In this document: piece after piece, positions 24,308 to 37,600 of the stretch
Position numbering within the stretch: position 1 is the first letter of the stretch
Layout of the letters: the number at the start of each line of letters is the position of its first letter
NCBI RefSeq assembly: GCF_901933205.1
Contig: NC_044574.1
Location: 46,967,609 to 47,031,608, forward strand
Source: Camarhynchus parvulus
Lineage: Eukaryota; Chordata; Aves; Passeriformes; Thraupidae
Direction of reading: 5' to 3'
DNA length: 64,000 bases
Notes under the pieces: generated by a model
What the model saw: only the letters and a program-made list of their open reading frames with translations
Told to the model about the DNA's origin: nothing
Databases searched by the model: none
Made by a program: the position numbers and the translations under genes

Positions 24308-25208
24308 CTAAACAGAAACACACAAACCTCTCAGCTTTCAAATAAACTCCTGAAGAACTTGTCATGTAAGCACAGGGTGAATGTTAATACAGCTACTGTA
24401 ACAAAATGGGTTAGATTTTTAACACAAGGGAAACTAAGACTAGTTATGGACAAGTTGTTAACCTATGACAGTTCTCAACAACAACAACACTACCACAAAA
24501 AACAGTGTTAAAATAACAGTAAAACTCAAATTTTATAATAAAATCCTCTGCTCCTATTGATGAAATGGCACTGCTTCCCCTAATGGAAGGGAGACCAAAA
24601 CCCAGTCATATTTGCCCGCCCTCACTGCCCGATCCAAAACAATCTGAGATCACAAGAAATCTCCAACCAGTTGTAAAGAGGATTCTGCTGAAAGATGCTA
24701 AGTGCATCTGGGGATACTTAGTGCTTTGTGAAATTGCTATGGAATAAACTGTAACCATTTCTTTCATTTCTACCTCAGGCTGTGGACACAGTGTCATGTA
24801 TCAAACACTGGTCTGGATAGTGCATAGTGGGGATGCTTTAAAAAAAACCCACAACAACACTTAAAAATCCCCTGCATTAACACAAAGAAAGGGTATGTCC
24901 AGATGGGAAAATACAACCAACAGCAATCTTGCAGAGAAGAACTTGAAACAAAAAAAAAAGTGTTTTCCCAGTCTCGTACTTAAATGAAATTCTGCCATTA
25001 ATTCAGAAGGAGCAGAATTGGTTCCATTGTTGGCTCTCAACAATGGGTCCTCTGCTATGGGAACATCAAGCAAAGAAGTCAATACATGTTATGATGAACC
25101 AGGTTGACATCCAATGAAGACATGTCCTGAGCTAGCAGAATTATGAGCATGCTGTAGCACAAAGAAGTTCTATGGTGCACAGTAAGTCATGCAACAGTAA
25201 TGAATTAC
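24308..25208 (-). other. Intron e12-e13
   Basis: Nothing recognised. The donor of the microexon e12 (GTAATT) begins this intron. Confidence 0.7.
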
Positions 25209-25232
25209 CGTGACAGTCAGGGTGGCAATCCT
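25209..25232 (-). CDS. COL25A1: COL25A1 exon e12, 24-nt microexon of the NC spacer
   Basis: Encodes only RIATLTVT (human RITTLTVT), completing the non-collagenous spacer begun in e11. It is one of two exons that do not start with Gly. The acceptor region is ACCTTTTGCCAACAG and the donor is ACG then GTAATT, which is weak. Skipping it would stay in frame and join ALQ directly to GPPGPPGP. The TGC within ten bases of the acceptor resembles that of neuron-regulated microexons (known for SRRM4 targets); regulation here is inferred. Confidence 0.94.
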
Positions 25233-27495
25233 CTGTTGGCAAAAGGTATTAACAAGAATTGTCAGTAGCAGAATTAAACAATGACATAAATAATTCTGTT
25301 TCCTACAGTTATTATCTCCACAGAACCTATGCTGTAAAAAAAATCTTCACATGTCAGTGCAAAAATACGTACTCTTGGCAAAGATCTGGAACCTACTCAA
25401 TACAAAGTACCCGAACAAAGCTGTTTTCTAACACATGGCTTTAATATACTCATACTCTTTGTATTTCAACATATTAATGGAAATATATTCAGAACTTTAA
25501 AAATACTGAAAAGTTCAGGTATGAGCATATCTAGGTATGAAAACCTAAAATAGCCATTGCAAAGAACTGTTTACACGTTCACAGTCACAGACCCCTTTAC
25601 AGTGGCAGATATTTTAATACTAATGCTGTAGTTCCTACAAAGGTTAAACTTTTGAAACCACTGCTTTTTGCCCTGGGAAATTCTGCAGAATAGGTGTGAA
25701 GAGCAATTTTGACAGAGAGATGAATTTTGCATTTGATCATCCAGGTGAAAGCCACGTACTCTCAGCAGGGGTCTTGCTCAAACCATGATGACAATTTTAA
25801 GATTGCACATGAGATTGAATAGGAGGCACAAGGCAAAGTAACTAAGTTGCTAGATTGCTTCATTATTTATTACTGAATTCTAGCAAGAGACAAGCAGTCC
25901 GTATCTTGCAAACTCTTTTCAACTTCTTAAATCTGCAGGCCAAATTCTGTGCAAGTTCACAGTTCAGTGCTGAGCACTGAAGTTCTCATGTGCTTTTGTG
26001 AGAGAACTCCAAACCTCAGAGCCCCTAAGAATGTGGCACCAGGAGACTTAGGAATAGGTCTTTGCCATCTGAAAGGACTGAGCTGGATTTGGCAAGGATA
26101 TTTTTGACTGATCCTATATAATCTTACTTTCACCCTCCTTGCACAGCCATTCTCATTAATATAAATTATTTGTTGCCCTGGATCAGAAAGTGATGACATT
26201 TCGAACGATTTGCAATGGGATAAAGGCTTTCTAGAATGTTTCAACCACTGCAGAAGGCTTTAGTCCACTTTTAAGGTGGCTTTATGTGCTGCAGCTTTTC
26301 TGAGGAAGCTTGAAACTAACACTGATGCCAGAGTTACAATACAAAGACAGAATATAGGAGATACAGGGGCTAAAGCCCCTGCTAAATCTCTGTCTGGTAA
26401 CACACAACATGAATTTCGGGTTACTTTAGGCACGTAACTCAGAGAGGGATTTAGATGACTGAAAGTTGGTGTCTTAAGTCCCTTACAAGCAGACCAAATG
26501 AGGCAAACATAATGCAGAGCCTCACAACATGTCTATGCAGACCTCCCCACAGACACAATGAAAGAACAGACTCAGCCTTAGTGACATACAAGGCTTTTAG
26601 ATTTTAGTAAAGGCAGCGAGGTTTCTTTATTTTTTGAAAGCATCTTGGAAACCAAATGACTGGTCAGACATTCACCCACTCCCACTGCCTAAATGCAAGA
26701 AAAACGTTCAGTGGCTTCAGTGAGAAAGTGAGCAGATGCACAATGAGCCAAATCCAGTCCTCAGTTTCACATAAGCAAGCCATTCACTTCGGTGGAGTTA
26801 TACTGCACAGAATTTGCATCTGAGTATGCTGCAATGTAAATCACCTTGACTGCAATGACATATGTCATCTTGGTCCTTTGCTTTTATGCAAACACTCATT
26901 CATTCTTTTTGTAACCCCACTTTAATCCTCCACACTTTTCTGCACACCAGTCAAAATAGGTTTTCCAGAAATGAGTAAGTGAGAAGACTGGTGCTTGGTC
27001 TACTTAATGTACTCAAGTTGCTGATTGAATCCACAGCTTGCTAATGGAACCATGTTACATGGTTTCCAAATCTCAAATATTCTGCTCTTTGCATCTTACA
27101 GGAAGAGGAGGAGGAAAACAAGGAAAAAAAAAGAAATGTCAATATTATATGACTAGAAAAGCAGACGCTTCTGTTGAACCTGTGTATGTGGTTTATTACA
27201 TTAATTCAGCACTAAACGCCAAAGCCAACAATGAATTAGTTTCGTCCTGGTTAGGTGATGTCAGTACTCTCCAGGGAACATGAAACTAATTCACTCAGCT
27301 AATTTGTATCAGGGAAACAGTTTTTCTAGGACAGAAAACATGGTTTCCAAATATAGAAAGCTATACCTGATTAATAAGCTCAACAATTTTGCACACAAAA
27401 TGTTTTCAAGCTCTAGGCAAAAGAGAAATACAATGCTGTCAAATGACTTTTCCCAGACCAGACAAAGCCAATTCAGCCTTGTTAGGTTTGCATAC
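25233..27495 (-). other. Intron e11-e12
   Basis: Ends at the e12 acceptor with TTTTGCCAACAG. Otherwise AT-rich with no recognisable element. Confidence 0.7.
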
Positions 27496-27573
27496 CTGCA
27501 GAGCTTCATGGATATTGCCATTATAATCAATTATCTCTGTTGCACCTTGATCACCCTTCTGTCCAGGTGGTCC
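27496..27573 (-). CDS. COL25A1: COL25A1 exon e11 (78 nt), end of collagen block and start of NC spacer
   Basis: Encodes GPPGQKGDQG followed by ATEIIDYNGNIHEALQ, with one Leu/Ile difference from human as recalled. The first ten residues finish a collagenous block. The rest starts the non-collagenous domain separating two COL domains. This spacer is diagnostic for COL25A1 within the MACIT collagens and is almost unchanged, implying a role such as a trimerisation or binding surface (inference). Acceptor TATTACAG, donor CAG then GTATGC. Confidence 0.97.
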
Positions 27574-28096
27574 CTGTAATACATTTCCCATTAGAATTTT
27601 GAGACAACTGCTGAAGACTATTTTAGACTCTTAACTACTGACACATGCTTTGACTTGATTGTGGGGTGTTAGAATCTAACTGTACTTGCAATATACTACT
27701 ACAAAACACAGAATTTGAAGGAAAACTTTTTTTAAAATAAAGATAAATAAGCTAGTCAGTACAAAGTGACTTGGGCTGCAGTGGGAAAGGAAATACATAA
27801 AACCTCTGAGGGAAGACATTTAAGGATGTTTCTACATTCTAGTTCTGTACTTGGCAGTGAGCAATGTCAGAACACCTGGCTTGTAACATCCTGCCCACAA
27901 AGTGTGGATTGCAGACTGCTCCAAATAGTGGCAAGTGGTGTTAGTCATATTAATGTCCAGTTAGCAACCATGTTCCAACAGTGTCAAGTCAACAATTTCA
28001 CCCAGAGTTCTAACTAGAATTACTGCTACAATTTCAGTTCACACAGACTGAATCTAAGGGCACGAAACAAAGAGCTGAGATGAGAAGTAGACTTAC
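27574..28096 (-). other. Intron e10-e11
   Basis: Nothing recognised. Confidence 0.7.
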
Positions 28097-28141
28097 CCGT
28101 GGACCTGCAGATCCTGTGTCACCTCTCTCACCTGTATCACC
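28097..28141 (-). CDS. COL25A1: COL25A1 exon e10 (45 nt)
   Basis: Encodes five triplets, GDTGERGDTGSAGPR, aligned to human GDRGEKGDSGAQGPR. Acceptor is TTTACATAG; donor CGG then GTAAGT is close to consensus. It is the last fully collagenous exon before the non-collagenous spacer begins in e11. Confidence 0.95.
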
Positions 28142-30132
28142 CTATGTAAAAATGATACATGAAAAAAACAGATATGCCATTTGACAATATATCACATAGT
28201 TCTTCCCTTTTAAATATGTTTTCTTACATGAACTGGTTTACAGGGCCTCTCAGCCTAAAGAGAATGTGAATCTTACTTAATGAAAGGAAAAAGTCCTTCA
28301 AAATCTGTGTACTGGTAGAATCGAGCATGACACATTTGGTTCTGTGTGAATATTAGAGTATTGTATTGGTCTGCAATAAAAAATTGCAAAGAACCGAAAA
28401 AATGGGCAGATTATTTGTGCAACATTCCCATTCTTAATGACATTACTATCAAAAGCTTGAAGAGAATACTAGAGAAATGAAATTACTCAGTCTGAAACCA
28501 GTCAAAAACTTCTTCAAATGTGTTTCAAAATATATAAACTTTTCTTTCTGTGATCATGCCTCCACCAACCTTCTGAATTTTTCTGGTCTGAGTCACTGCC
28601 TCCCCTACAAACACAACTGTACAATCAGATTTAGAGTTTCTTGATGCCCTTTCTGGGACAGGCTTAAGATCATTACCAGCTTACATACAGCTTTTTATTC
28701 CTGGCTATTAGTATGCTCAATTCAAGGCTATTATATGCCTCAAAACTTGGAGGGAATTTCAAATATGTATGCATTCATATCCCAGCAGCCACAATTCATT
28801 TCACAGTCACTTTCATAGCAAGGTCTTATATTTTAATTTTAATATTACTCAAAATTAATATGGGTAAGAACTGAAAATTTTGCTCCCGTTGACATCTAAA
28901 GAACTTTGGCAAAAGTCAGGAGAAGAATGATTAATTCACCACTGGTAACAGAACAGAAAACTTTCTGGTAATAGAAACCAGAAAACTTTCATAGAGCTAA
29001 TGCAGGCATATGGAGAGCAGGCTGGTGGCAGGGCATAATCAAGGTTGTGCCATCTGCCTTTCCCTTCAGTGCTGCTCTGGCAGAAGCTAGTGAACATTGG
29101 AACTGCTAAAAAATGAAGTTCCCCACCACCAGATTGACTGATGGGGCCAGATTTTCATGACAGGTATGCAGGTAAAATGAAAATCGTATATCCTTTTTTA
29201 ATAAAAAGGGAATTAAAGGGGATATCCTTATAATTTTGGTGCGTGTGGGAGGTGCCCAGGTACTGTAGTCAAATGAGAGGCTTATTTACTTTTCTGCTCT
29301 CACTCTGATACTTTAACTCCCTCATCAGTTCCCTTGCCTTCCAACACTTCTTTCTCATGGGAATGAATGAGGTTAAATGGCACTTGTTTAATCACATCTT
29401 TAAGCACTTAAGGCCCCTCTTCAAGGACCTTACAAGTACTGCAAACAGTGTCACACCAGCCTACATTGTCCTGTCACCCTTATTCTGACAGCAGACCTGT
29501 CAATAACCATCAATATGAGTACATTTTCATCCCTCCTACAACATGAAGGAATCCAGTGGGAACAGTATTTGCACAGCAGATAAATAGAAAACCCATACAT
29601 TTTATCTCTCCATATATGTGAACTAACTATATTTATAGAAAGATAAATGGGTGGAAAGATATCATCAAAATCATCTTTTTAAAGCAGGTAAAACAGCAAC
29701 ACAGTCAACGACTCTTGCCTTTGTCAGACTTCTGACCATCATATCTCAGCCTGCAGTACTTGGAATACCTCTGATTCCTAGCTCATCAGACTTTGGATCC
29801 ATAAAATTATTGCAAACCAAACAACAGCACAGTCAGGCATTGGGTTTGGCATGTGGGAGGACTAACACACATCAGTTACACAGAGAGAAACCAAGTTGCA
29901 TGAGGAAAACAGCAGCAGAGTGGAATGATGTTTTAAGAGAAAAAGGATTAGAATCACAGTGTTCAAAACCCATGTGACATCACTACATTTTTTATCTAAA
30001 ATTGAAGGTCAGAAGGTTTCACTTATAAAGAACACTGCAGACTGTTACAAGCTCTTTTAAAAAGAAATGTTACAAATAATTGATCCTAAAAATGTTAATT
30101 AGTCCCCTAAAGACAGTTTCTTTACTACTAAC
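28142..30132 (-). other. Intron e9-e10
   Basis: Nothing recognised. A plus-strand 108-codon frame at 29,651-29,977 has no identifiable domain. Confidence 0.7.
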
Positions 30133-30177
30133 CTTTGACCCCTTGGGGCCTCTAGATCCAGGTTCACCTGTCTTCCC
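30133..30177 (-). CDS. COL25A1: COL25A1 exon e9 (45 nt)
   Basis: Encodes five triplets, GKTGEPGSRGPKGSK, against human GKQGESGTRGPKGSK. The basic GPKGSK end is conserved. Acceptor is TTCAAACAG; donor is AAG then GTTAGT, with T in place of the usual purine at +3. Confidence 0.95.
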
Positions 30178-31076
30178 CTGTTTGAAGGAAGATAGGAGAA
30201 AAATGGTAGAGAAATGGGAGTGCAGAGAAAAAGAAATTAACTATAGTTACAGAAATTAACTACACTAACTACAGTTTGGAACAGCAGAAATACCTTATAT
30301 TTATATTACCAAGATAATGAATTTTTAAGGCATTTATTTTAATAGCACCCATATCAATATATTCTTTAACACTAGAGTGCAATGGTCACAGATTCCACCC
30401 TTCCAAAGGAAAAGTAGTATTGGTATTAGTAAAGATAGGCATCATTATCACTGGTTTTCAGGAATGAGCTATGTCATTCCATTGCTCCTGAGAAATGATA
30501 GCCAAAAGACAGAGAAGATAGTTAAATATTCTAACAGAAGGAGAATAAAATAAAGTGTTAGGTGAATACAAACTAACTGGCCAAGGATCACAAAATTAAC
30601 CTTATTGTTTTCAAAATCCATCAGGAAAGAAAAACTTGACAGTATCAACACCAGGGGAAATATTAAGACAATGCTAAAAGTAGTTAGACTGATCTCTTTC
30701 TTAGAGAGTTAGAAAACAGCATGCAAAATGGATTTTCTCTGCATTCAATTGCTACAGTGGTCAAAGAGTTCAAACTTCAATGCTGAAAGTTAGGGACCTA
30801 GAGGTCAGTACTTCAGCTGGAATGAATTAGGCCAATTCCATGACAGTGTATGTAGGTAGTGTCTTTACTTTGTAGACCAAATAAAAGTCCATTCAGACTG
30901 CAGTTTCACAGCTGTGAACACAAAACTGCCATTGTCTTCTGGACTGAAGTAGAGCATTTGACAGCATTTTCATTTAAAAGTTCACTCACCAAGTTTTGTT
31001 CTACCTTTCAGCAGGCAAAGATGTGTTCATAGGTGTAAAACTAACAAAACATTTCCGATGTAAAAGTCAGACTGAC
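30178..31076 (-). other. Intron e8-e9
   Basis: A short direct repeat, AGAAATTAACTA, occurs at 30,232-30,243 and 30,251-30,262. Otherwise nothing recognised. Confidence 0.7.
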
Positions 31077-31145
31077 CTTTGGTCCAGGGATTCCAGGTTC
31101 CCCTCGCTCACCCTTCCCAACAGGGCCTGCCTCTCCTCTGTCACC
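31077..31145 (-). CDS. COL25A1: COL25A1 exon e8 (69 nt) with G-K-G interruption
   Basis: Encodes 23 residues from GDRGEAGPVGKGERGEPG to GIPGPK. The stretch V-G-K-G-E lacks one residue of a triplet (G-K-G), a register break also present in human as G-R-G. Hence the length is 69 rather than 72. Acceptor GCAATAG, donor AAG then GTCAGT. Confidence 0.96.
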
Positions 31146-31628
31146 CTATTGCAACAGACACACATATATCACAAAATACTGGGCAGCCTTTAGCACACCA
31201 CCAACTCAGCAGGATCAAAGAAAACAAGCAAACAGCAGAAACAATGGTTTAGCCTATGTGTATTTTCAGAATCTGGTGCATAGTATCAAAGTTCTGCTTC
31301 CTGCACAAAGTTTCAAGTAATTTTCCTAAAAAAAAACATGTTTATAAAAATAGAGTTTCTTCAATCATGCCTATTTTGCCTCTAGAGCAACTAAATTTGG
31401 GGATTCTAACATGAAAAAAGATGACATTAACTAAAGTTATGATGTAACATCTGCCTTCAGATTTTTTGAGGGCACCTACATGAATATCTATATATATCTC
31501 ATAGCACCAGTCCATGACTTTTCACATTTTCTCCAATAGTAGCCTCAGTCTCTGCTACTTGCTGAGGAAAGTTGGATTTGACATCAGCTCAAGGGGCTTC
31601 ACACCAGAGCATTGGCCATTACCCTTAC
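31146..31628 (-). other. Intron e7-e8
   Basis: Nothing recognised. Confidence 0.7.
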
Positions 31629-31691
31629 CTTTGTTCCTGGTAGCCCTGGCAACCCAGGTTCTCCCTGTGGACCAATGAAACCTGGTTCACC
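31629..31691 (-). CDS. COL25A1: COL25A1 exon e7 (63 nt)
   Basis: Encodes seven triplets beginning GEPGFIGPQGEPG and ending GLPGTK, matching human at every residue I recall. Acceptor is TTTTTAAAG, donor AAG then GTAAGG. It is the first exon after the 11.3 kb intron and is followed 483 nt later by e8. Confidence 0.96.
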
Positions 31692-34600
31692 CTTTAAAAA
31701 CACAATATGAGAGGGTTACTTATTTAGCAGTACACAAGTATAATAACACAAGTTCATTTTGGGTGGTATTTTCCCCTGTACAGCTTACAGCTCTCCAGCT
31801 GTGATACAACAGTTATACAGAAGTACTTTTTGTCATGGGTTACTTTCATCAGCACAAATTCCTGTAGCAAGCCACCACGCAGCAGATGAGATGCAAATGA
31901 AGCAGAAGGTGTCAAACACGGGGTTTATGAGGTTAAGGACTGTTAATATGCAACCTGGTCTGTAATGTAACACACCAAACTACTACCCAAGCAAGTCTGA
32001 AGGCAGGAGGAGAAATCTGAGTGTTCCTAAATTTAAAAGGGACAGTTCATTTCAGTGATGTGTTTTGAGGTGGTTTCCTACTGCAGCATGTGAATAGATG
32101 GGCAGGAATGCTGTGTGACAAAGCAGTGACAAATGGAGATGGCACTGTTGTGATGTGTTGTGTCTCCTTTCAAGTCAGAAACTTGCAGTACCATAGTACT
32201 TTCCCTCCTCATTCTGACAGTAAAATACTTCAGTTCTCTGCACCCAGACAATTTCTTGGTCTGTGAACAGCTGGGAATAAGCCATAGCTCTCCTCATTCC
32301 CCCTCTGTTCTGCTCCCTTCCTTCCCCTTCAATTGTACAAAGAGGACAGACAAACAGCAAGAATCAAGCAGAGTTGCAGCAGAAGCAGCACTGAGCAGTA
32401 GAGTAAGGCCATATTTTATTACCTATCTCCATGTCTAAAGAGAGACAATGCCAGATTAATAAGCCATATGCTTTCCTTCACAAACTCCCCTGAATAAGCC
32501 TTCCTGGTATTTAATCTTGCATTTTTTTCAGATATATTTGAACCAAGAAGATATATCCACAAGCTATTGTAAATTTTATAATCAGTTATGTAACCCAATT
32601 AGTATTTATTTAATTAGCCTTTTTGCAATATCCCTAAACTTAATGACTAAAAATTACCCATCAAATGCCTTTTAAAATAGCTAAAAGACAGATAGATCAT
32701 AATCCTGTAGTGATATCATTACTGACAATATACAGAGTCAGTACATACAAGCAGCTGAATAATATTTCTCTTCATCTCTTCCCCTCCTTAGAAATACAGG
32801 TATGCTGCACATGGAGAGCAAATTAGGAAGTATTCTTGCACATTCATCTGTGTTCTCATCAGCAATCCATCATTAACAGTTCAAAGTCAAAGAAATCTTC
32901 CCTGTGGTTATATCAAGGATGACAGCAAGCTCCCAGAGACCCCCATTTAGCTTATAAAAAAATACAAGTAATAATGAGCTTTCTCACATGAAGTTCCAGC
33001 TGGCTGTGATTCAAAATATGGTAAAGAAATAAACTGAGACAAACATGTCACAGAGAAGCTAGTGGGGTTTTCTTTTTGCTCTCATAAGAAAAAAACCCGT
33101 TGAGTTTATGTAAGTCTTTATATTAGTACACACCAGCAAGAGTAACATAAGGTTGTCACTGCAGATGGAAGCACTTTAAATACAGTAAATGAAGAACAAT
33201 GCAGCTCTAATCATTTATTTTAGAATGAGAGGGTACTCAACAGCCCCATGTTGTTTTAATACTGAATTTGCCCGAGCTAATTTTTTGGCCAGCTTATTAT
33301 GACTTCAGGCAGAAAATATACGCAGTGACTACATGATTCTTTTCAGTGGTAAGGCTTAGAAGTGTCACTCAAAGGTTGATGCAGTTTTTGAGTCAAATTC
33401 TTTTCTTTACTCAGGACTATACCAGTTGCACACTACAAGAAAACTTCTGGCCAAAGTCCAAGAAGCAGCCCCACCTTTCCCCAAAATCTCTAAAGAGAGA
33501 GGAAAAAGATGCTTTGGAAAAGCTAGTGGAATTGATAATGGTATAAGCTGGCAGCTTAATTAGCATAAGTAGAATACAGGTCTTATATGGCACAGAGCTT
33601 TAAAATGTTTTGAAATGTGGAGTGGAAGAAGTGGTGTGTCAGCAGAGAGCAGGAACTGACTGGGTGAGCAGCAGCTCTGCTGGGAAAGATGCACGAGTTA
33701 CGGTGGATGCCAAGCTGAACATGATCCAACAGGGTATTCTTATCACACATGAAACAAACTGCAGTAGTTAAAACCTGGCTACATAAAGAAAAACATCCAA
33801 TTCTCCCTCTATCCAGTGCTAGAGAGGATAAGTAGATTAAAAACCAGATCTGATTTGCCATCTGAACTAAGCTTCTAAGTAAAAAGACAACGTGTTTGAA
33901 TAGTTTGAAACTAAGCCATGTCTCCTCTAACATTTCAAATCTCTTGAGTGTCTTTCTTATGCCACAGAATAAGGCATTAAGTAAAATGTTCATTCAGTAT
34001 ACTTCTGCATCCTGCCATAATATTGATGACTTCGTGCTTTATGCTATCTTCTATGCCACTCAGATAGCAAAAACCCAACCAAACGAAAAAGGAATCTATC
34101 AAAATTGGGACTGTAAGTGATGTGTGAAATGTAAACAAAACAGTTTCCTCTCAGTAAGGCATGGTGGTGTCCCAGTTATGCAAAGACAAGGGAAAGACCT
34201 TTGTGATTAGTCCATGACACAAAAAAGATTCCAGAGCTGTACAGGAATGTGGTTAGAAAATTAAGGCTTAAAGGCTTTAGCTTTTTTTGCAAATATATGA
34301 CATATTTGATTTAGCTAGCACATAGCAGCAGGAAAGTAAGGGTAAAGGTTGGCTTCGGAGGGCACTGTGGTTTGACAACATTGCAGCTCTGGTGTTCACT
34401 GAAGCACCTCCTGTTCATAAGTCTCTTCTCTAAATGAACTCAGAATTTGTTCTAGCTACCGTGAAAGGCTGACAGGAATGCAAGGGATCAGAGTCACCAA
34501 GACTTGTAATACTCTTCCAAACATCTCACTACCACTTCTTTTAATAAAATCAATTAGAATGTACAGCAATCTTCTTTGCCTGCTAAAGCTGGGACAGGCA

Positions 34601-37600
34601 ACACAAATCTGTAATACTGTAATCTGAAGTACAGTTTGGCAGCTGTATAGAAAGCCATCAGCAAATGATGAGTCTGTCACACATTTTCGTTTTTAGTTTA
34701 ACCCTTTCATATAGTTATGAAATCACTGCTTAGAAACCACCACATTGCACAAGATGTCAACAAGGCATATTTCAGCATTCAAACTTCATCCACTGTTAGA
34801 CTTAGAGCAATTTGTATTAATCACAACACGGGAAACTTGGTTAATAAAGAAAACAAACAACAAGCTTGTGAATTTCTTCCAGTCTACAGAAGTGATGTGT
34901 TATGATATTAAGAATAATTTTTAGTGTCTTTATGTGTTAATATTTTTAGAGACTACCCCCATGCATGCTCATTTTCATTCTCAAATATTTGCTGACTGTG
35001 GAAATACTGAATGTGGTCAGTTAACAAATTATATACTACCATTTACAAACATTGTTAATGTTCATTTTCACCTCTTATAACAGTCTGAAGCAGAAAAAAG
35101 CCCTATAATGCTGTAAACCTGGTGCAATGTGAGCAGAATCAGAATTTAATATTAAAAAGTCACCTTGTTATTTACTTCCTAGGATAGTCAGATTTTTATG
35201 AGGGTTATTATCTAGACATAATTAGAACTGGTTTTCATGATGATCAAAGCTTTCATGGGCTGAAGCAGAGGCTAGCTTTGATACTAGAGGTTAACCCTAA
35301 GAACCACTTTAGTTCATCTCACTGTCAGCTTTAAGTTTTACAGAACCCATAATGCCTAAAACTTGGACTTTTGCTTAAAAAAGGTACAGCAGTTGAAATA
35401 ACATTTTCACTGCTGGTTTCTGTTTTAAACATCACTAATTTGGCAAATGTTTATTAACAGTGTAGTCCTAATACCATATTTGGTCAGAATTAGCCCCTAT
35501 TGCACAGCTGGGACACACATCACCATCATTATTTGAAACTTTGTTCTCACAGACACACTCATTCCTCTCCCAGTGCCTGAAATACAAAGCTTTATGCTGA
35601 TGCAAGCAATCAGCAGAGAACAGCAGTTGTTGGGTACAGTTTTCCCACAGAAGTTTCTTCCTCCTTTAATCACTCTCCTAATGACTATACAACACATTTT
35701 CACATCCAGATCAATGAATTCCTAAAAAAGAAACCTGTGCTGCAGGAAGACATCCAAACCACAACTTTCCTATAACAATGAAACAAATTCTCTTCCATTT
35801 CATTTCTGAAATTACCATCCTACTTGTAAGTGCCATGCTTACCTTACTATATTCCAGCTACATCAGATTATTACAGTATTTTCTCTATGCTACAGAAATC
35901 TGACTAAACCAACCCTTAGACCAAGAATTTGAAAGGAGAATGTAATTTTAAGCCTTATTCTTATCTAGTGCTATGCACTAGAACTACCCAGAGAAATTGA
36001 AATGTCTAACTCTGACCTTTATTACATTGTTCACTGGTCCTGAATGACTTTGTTCAATGTTGGCCCCATTGCCAACACCACAGAAGTTCTGTGCCTCCTG
36101 GGCTGACTGGCAGGTCTGCCACAAGGCAGGACACACACACAAACATCTCTCCCTGGTATTCTCTTGGAAATCCAAATGTACCAAGGTCAAGACTCCTGTG
36201 TGCACACCTCTGAGTTGGCAAACCACACCAAAGCATCCTGAATTTCTGTGGAGGACTCCAGAAAGGGGGATGCACCTCATCTTTTCCATTAACAGAAAAC
36301 CTAGCAGTGTGGGATGGAGGAAAACCACAACCATGCTTGAACACACAGCTTTGGACAGGCTTGGAGATTCTAAACTCCTCTCTGCAAGTCTAGTGGACCT
36401 CCAGAATTCCTGTCTAGCATGGACCAGCACACAAATTCTTCAAGAGTCACAAAATTTGGGAGACCCCAAGTTCCTTTCTGATGTGGAAGGGTCCTCATTT
36501 CAATAACATCAAGAGACCAGTGACTGTCTTCAGTGTTACCCTGGCTCACTGATGAGCATATTAAAAACAAAAACAGTATGATGTTTCTTTGCCTAAACAC
36601 TAAACATTTGCCTCTCCTTGCCTAACACTACCAAAAGAATCCTGCAAAGATGGGGATATCTATCTATAGAAGAGATATCAAAAAAGACCCAAAACCCAGA
36701 TGCAAGACAATTTGAAGAACAGCTATGAAGTTGTAATAAATTTGATTTGGTTCATGGGTACCTGTGCTGATTTTCTGTAAGTTGCCATCTGCTGTCCTAA
36801 AAGACTTTGTTTTTGAGGTTGCTATCTAACCAGAACACTGCAACTCCTCCACTCTAGAAAGGAGTGAGGGCCAAATTCTCAGGATCCTGTAGCACAGCAA
36901 TCCATGGTGGTCTACAGAGCTGCACTTGCTCATGCCCTCCCTCTGTGTGCAGCACTTAGCTCCAGTGAAGCAATTTCTCAGAAACTCAGCTGGCCTTAGA
37001 CTACACAAGTCAGAGACTACTTTGTCACTGTGAAGGGCATTAGGGGGACTTTATATATATAGCCTGACGTCCATGGGAATTTTCCTCTCAGGATGCCTAC
37101 AGTATTCAGCTCCTAAGAAGGAAATGAACAAGGTACAAGAAAATCTGATTAAAAAAAGTTACCCTAACCCCATTTCATAACGTCTTTCTTAAGGCCTTTC
37201 ATATCACTTTAGAATTGGCTCCAGAAACTGCCAGTTAAAACAGGTTGTCTGGCTCACTCATCACATTTGAAACAATATCTTTACTCCCTAATCGTTCTCT
37301 AAACTTAGAAAAACAATTGTGGTTTAGAATTTCCAAAAGCGTATTTAGACTTTATGATTCATTTGGAGTTAGGAAAGTAAAACCTGGCTAAACAACCTGG
37401 CTGAAACCCTGAGGTTTTACAACAAGCCTCATTTTGTATGACATATATTGCTTTTTAGTGAGCCTAATTTTCTTCCTGCTTTTAAGTCCTGTCTCCCTAG
37501 AAAGTATGTTGCTTTGGGAGAGTGCTATCAGAAACAGCAATGATTCTGATTAATCCTGCATTCATTAATCATATAAGGGACTTCTTACTTTAAGGCTAAT

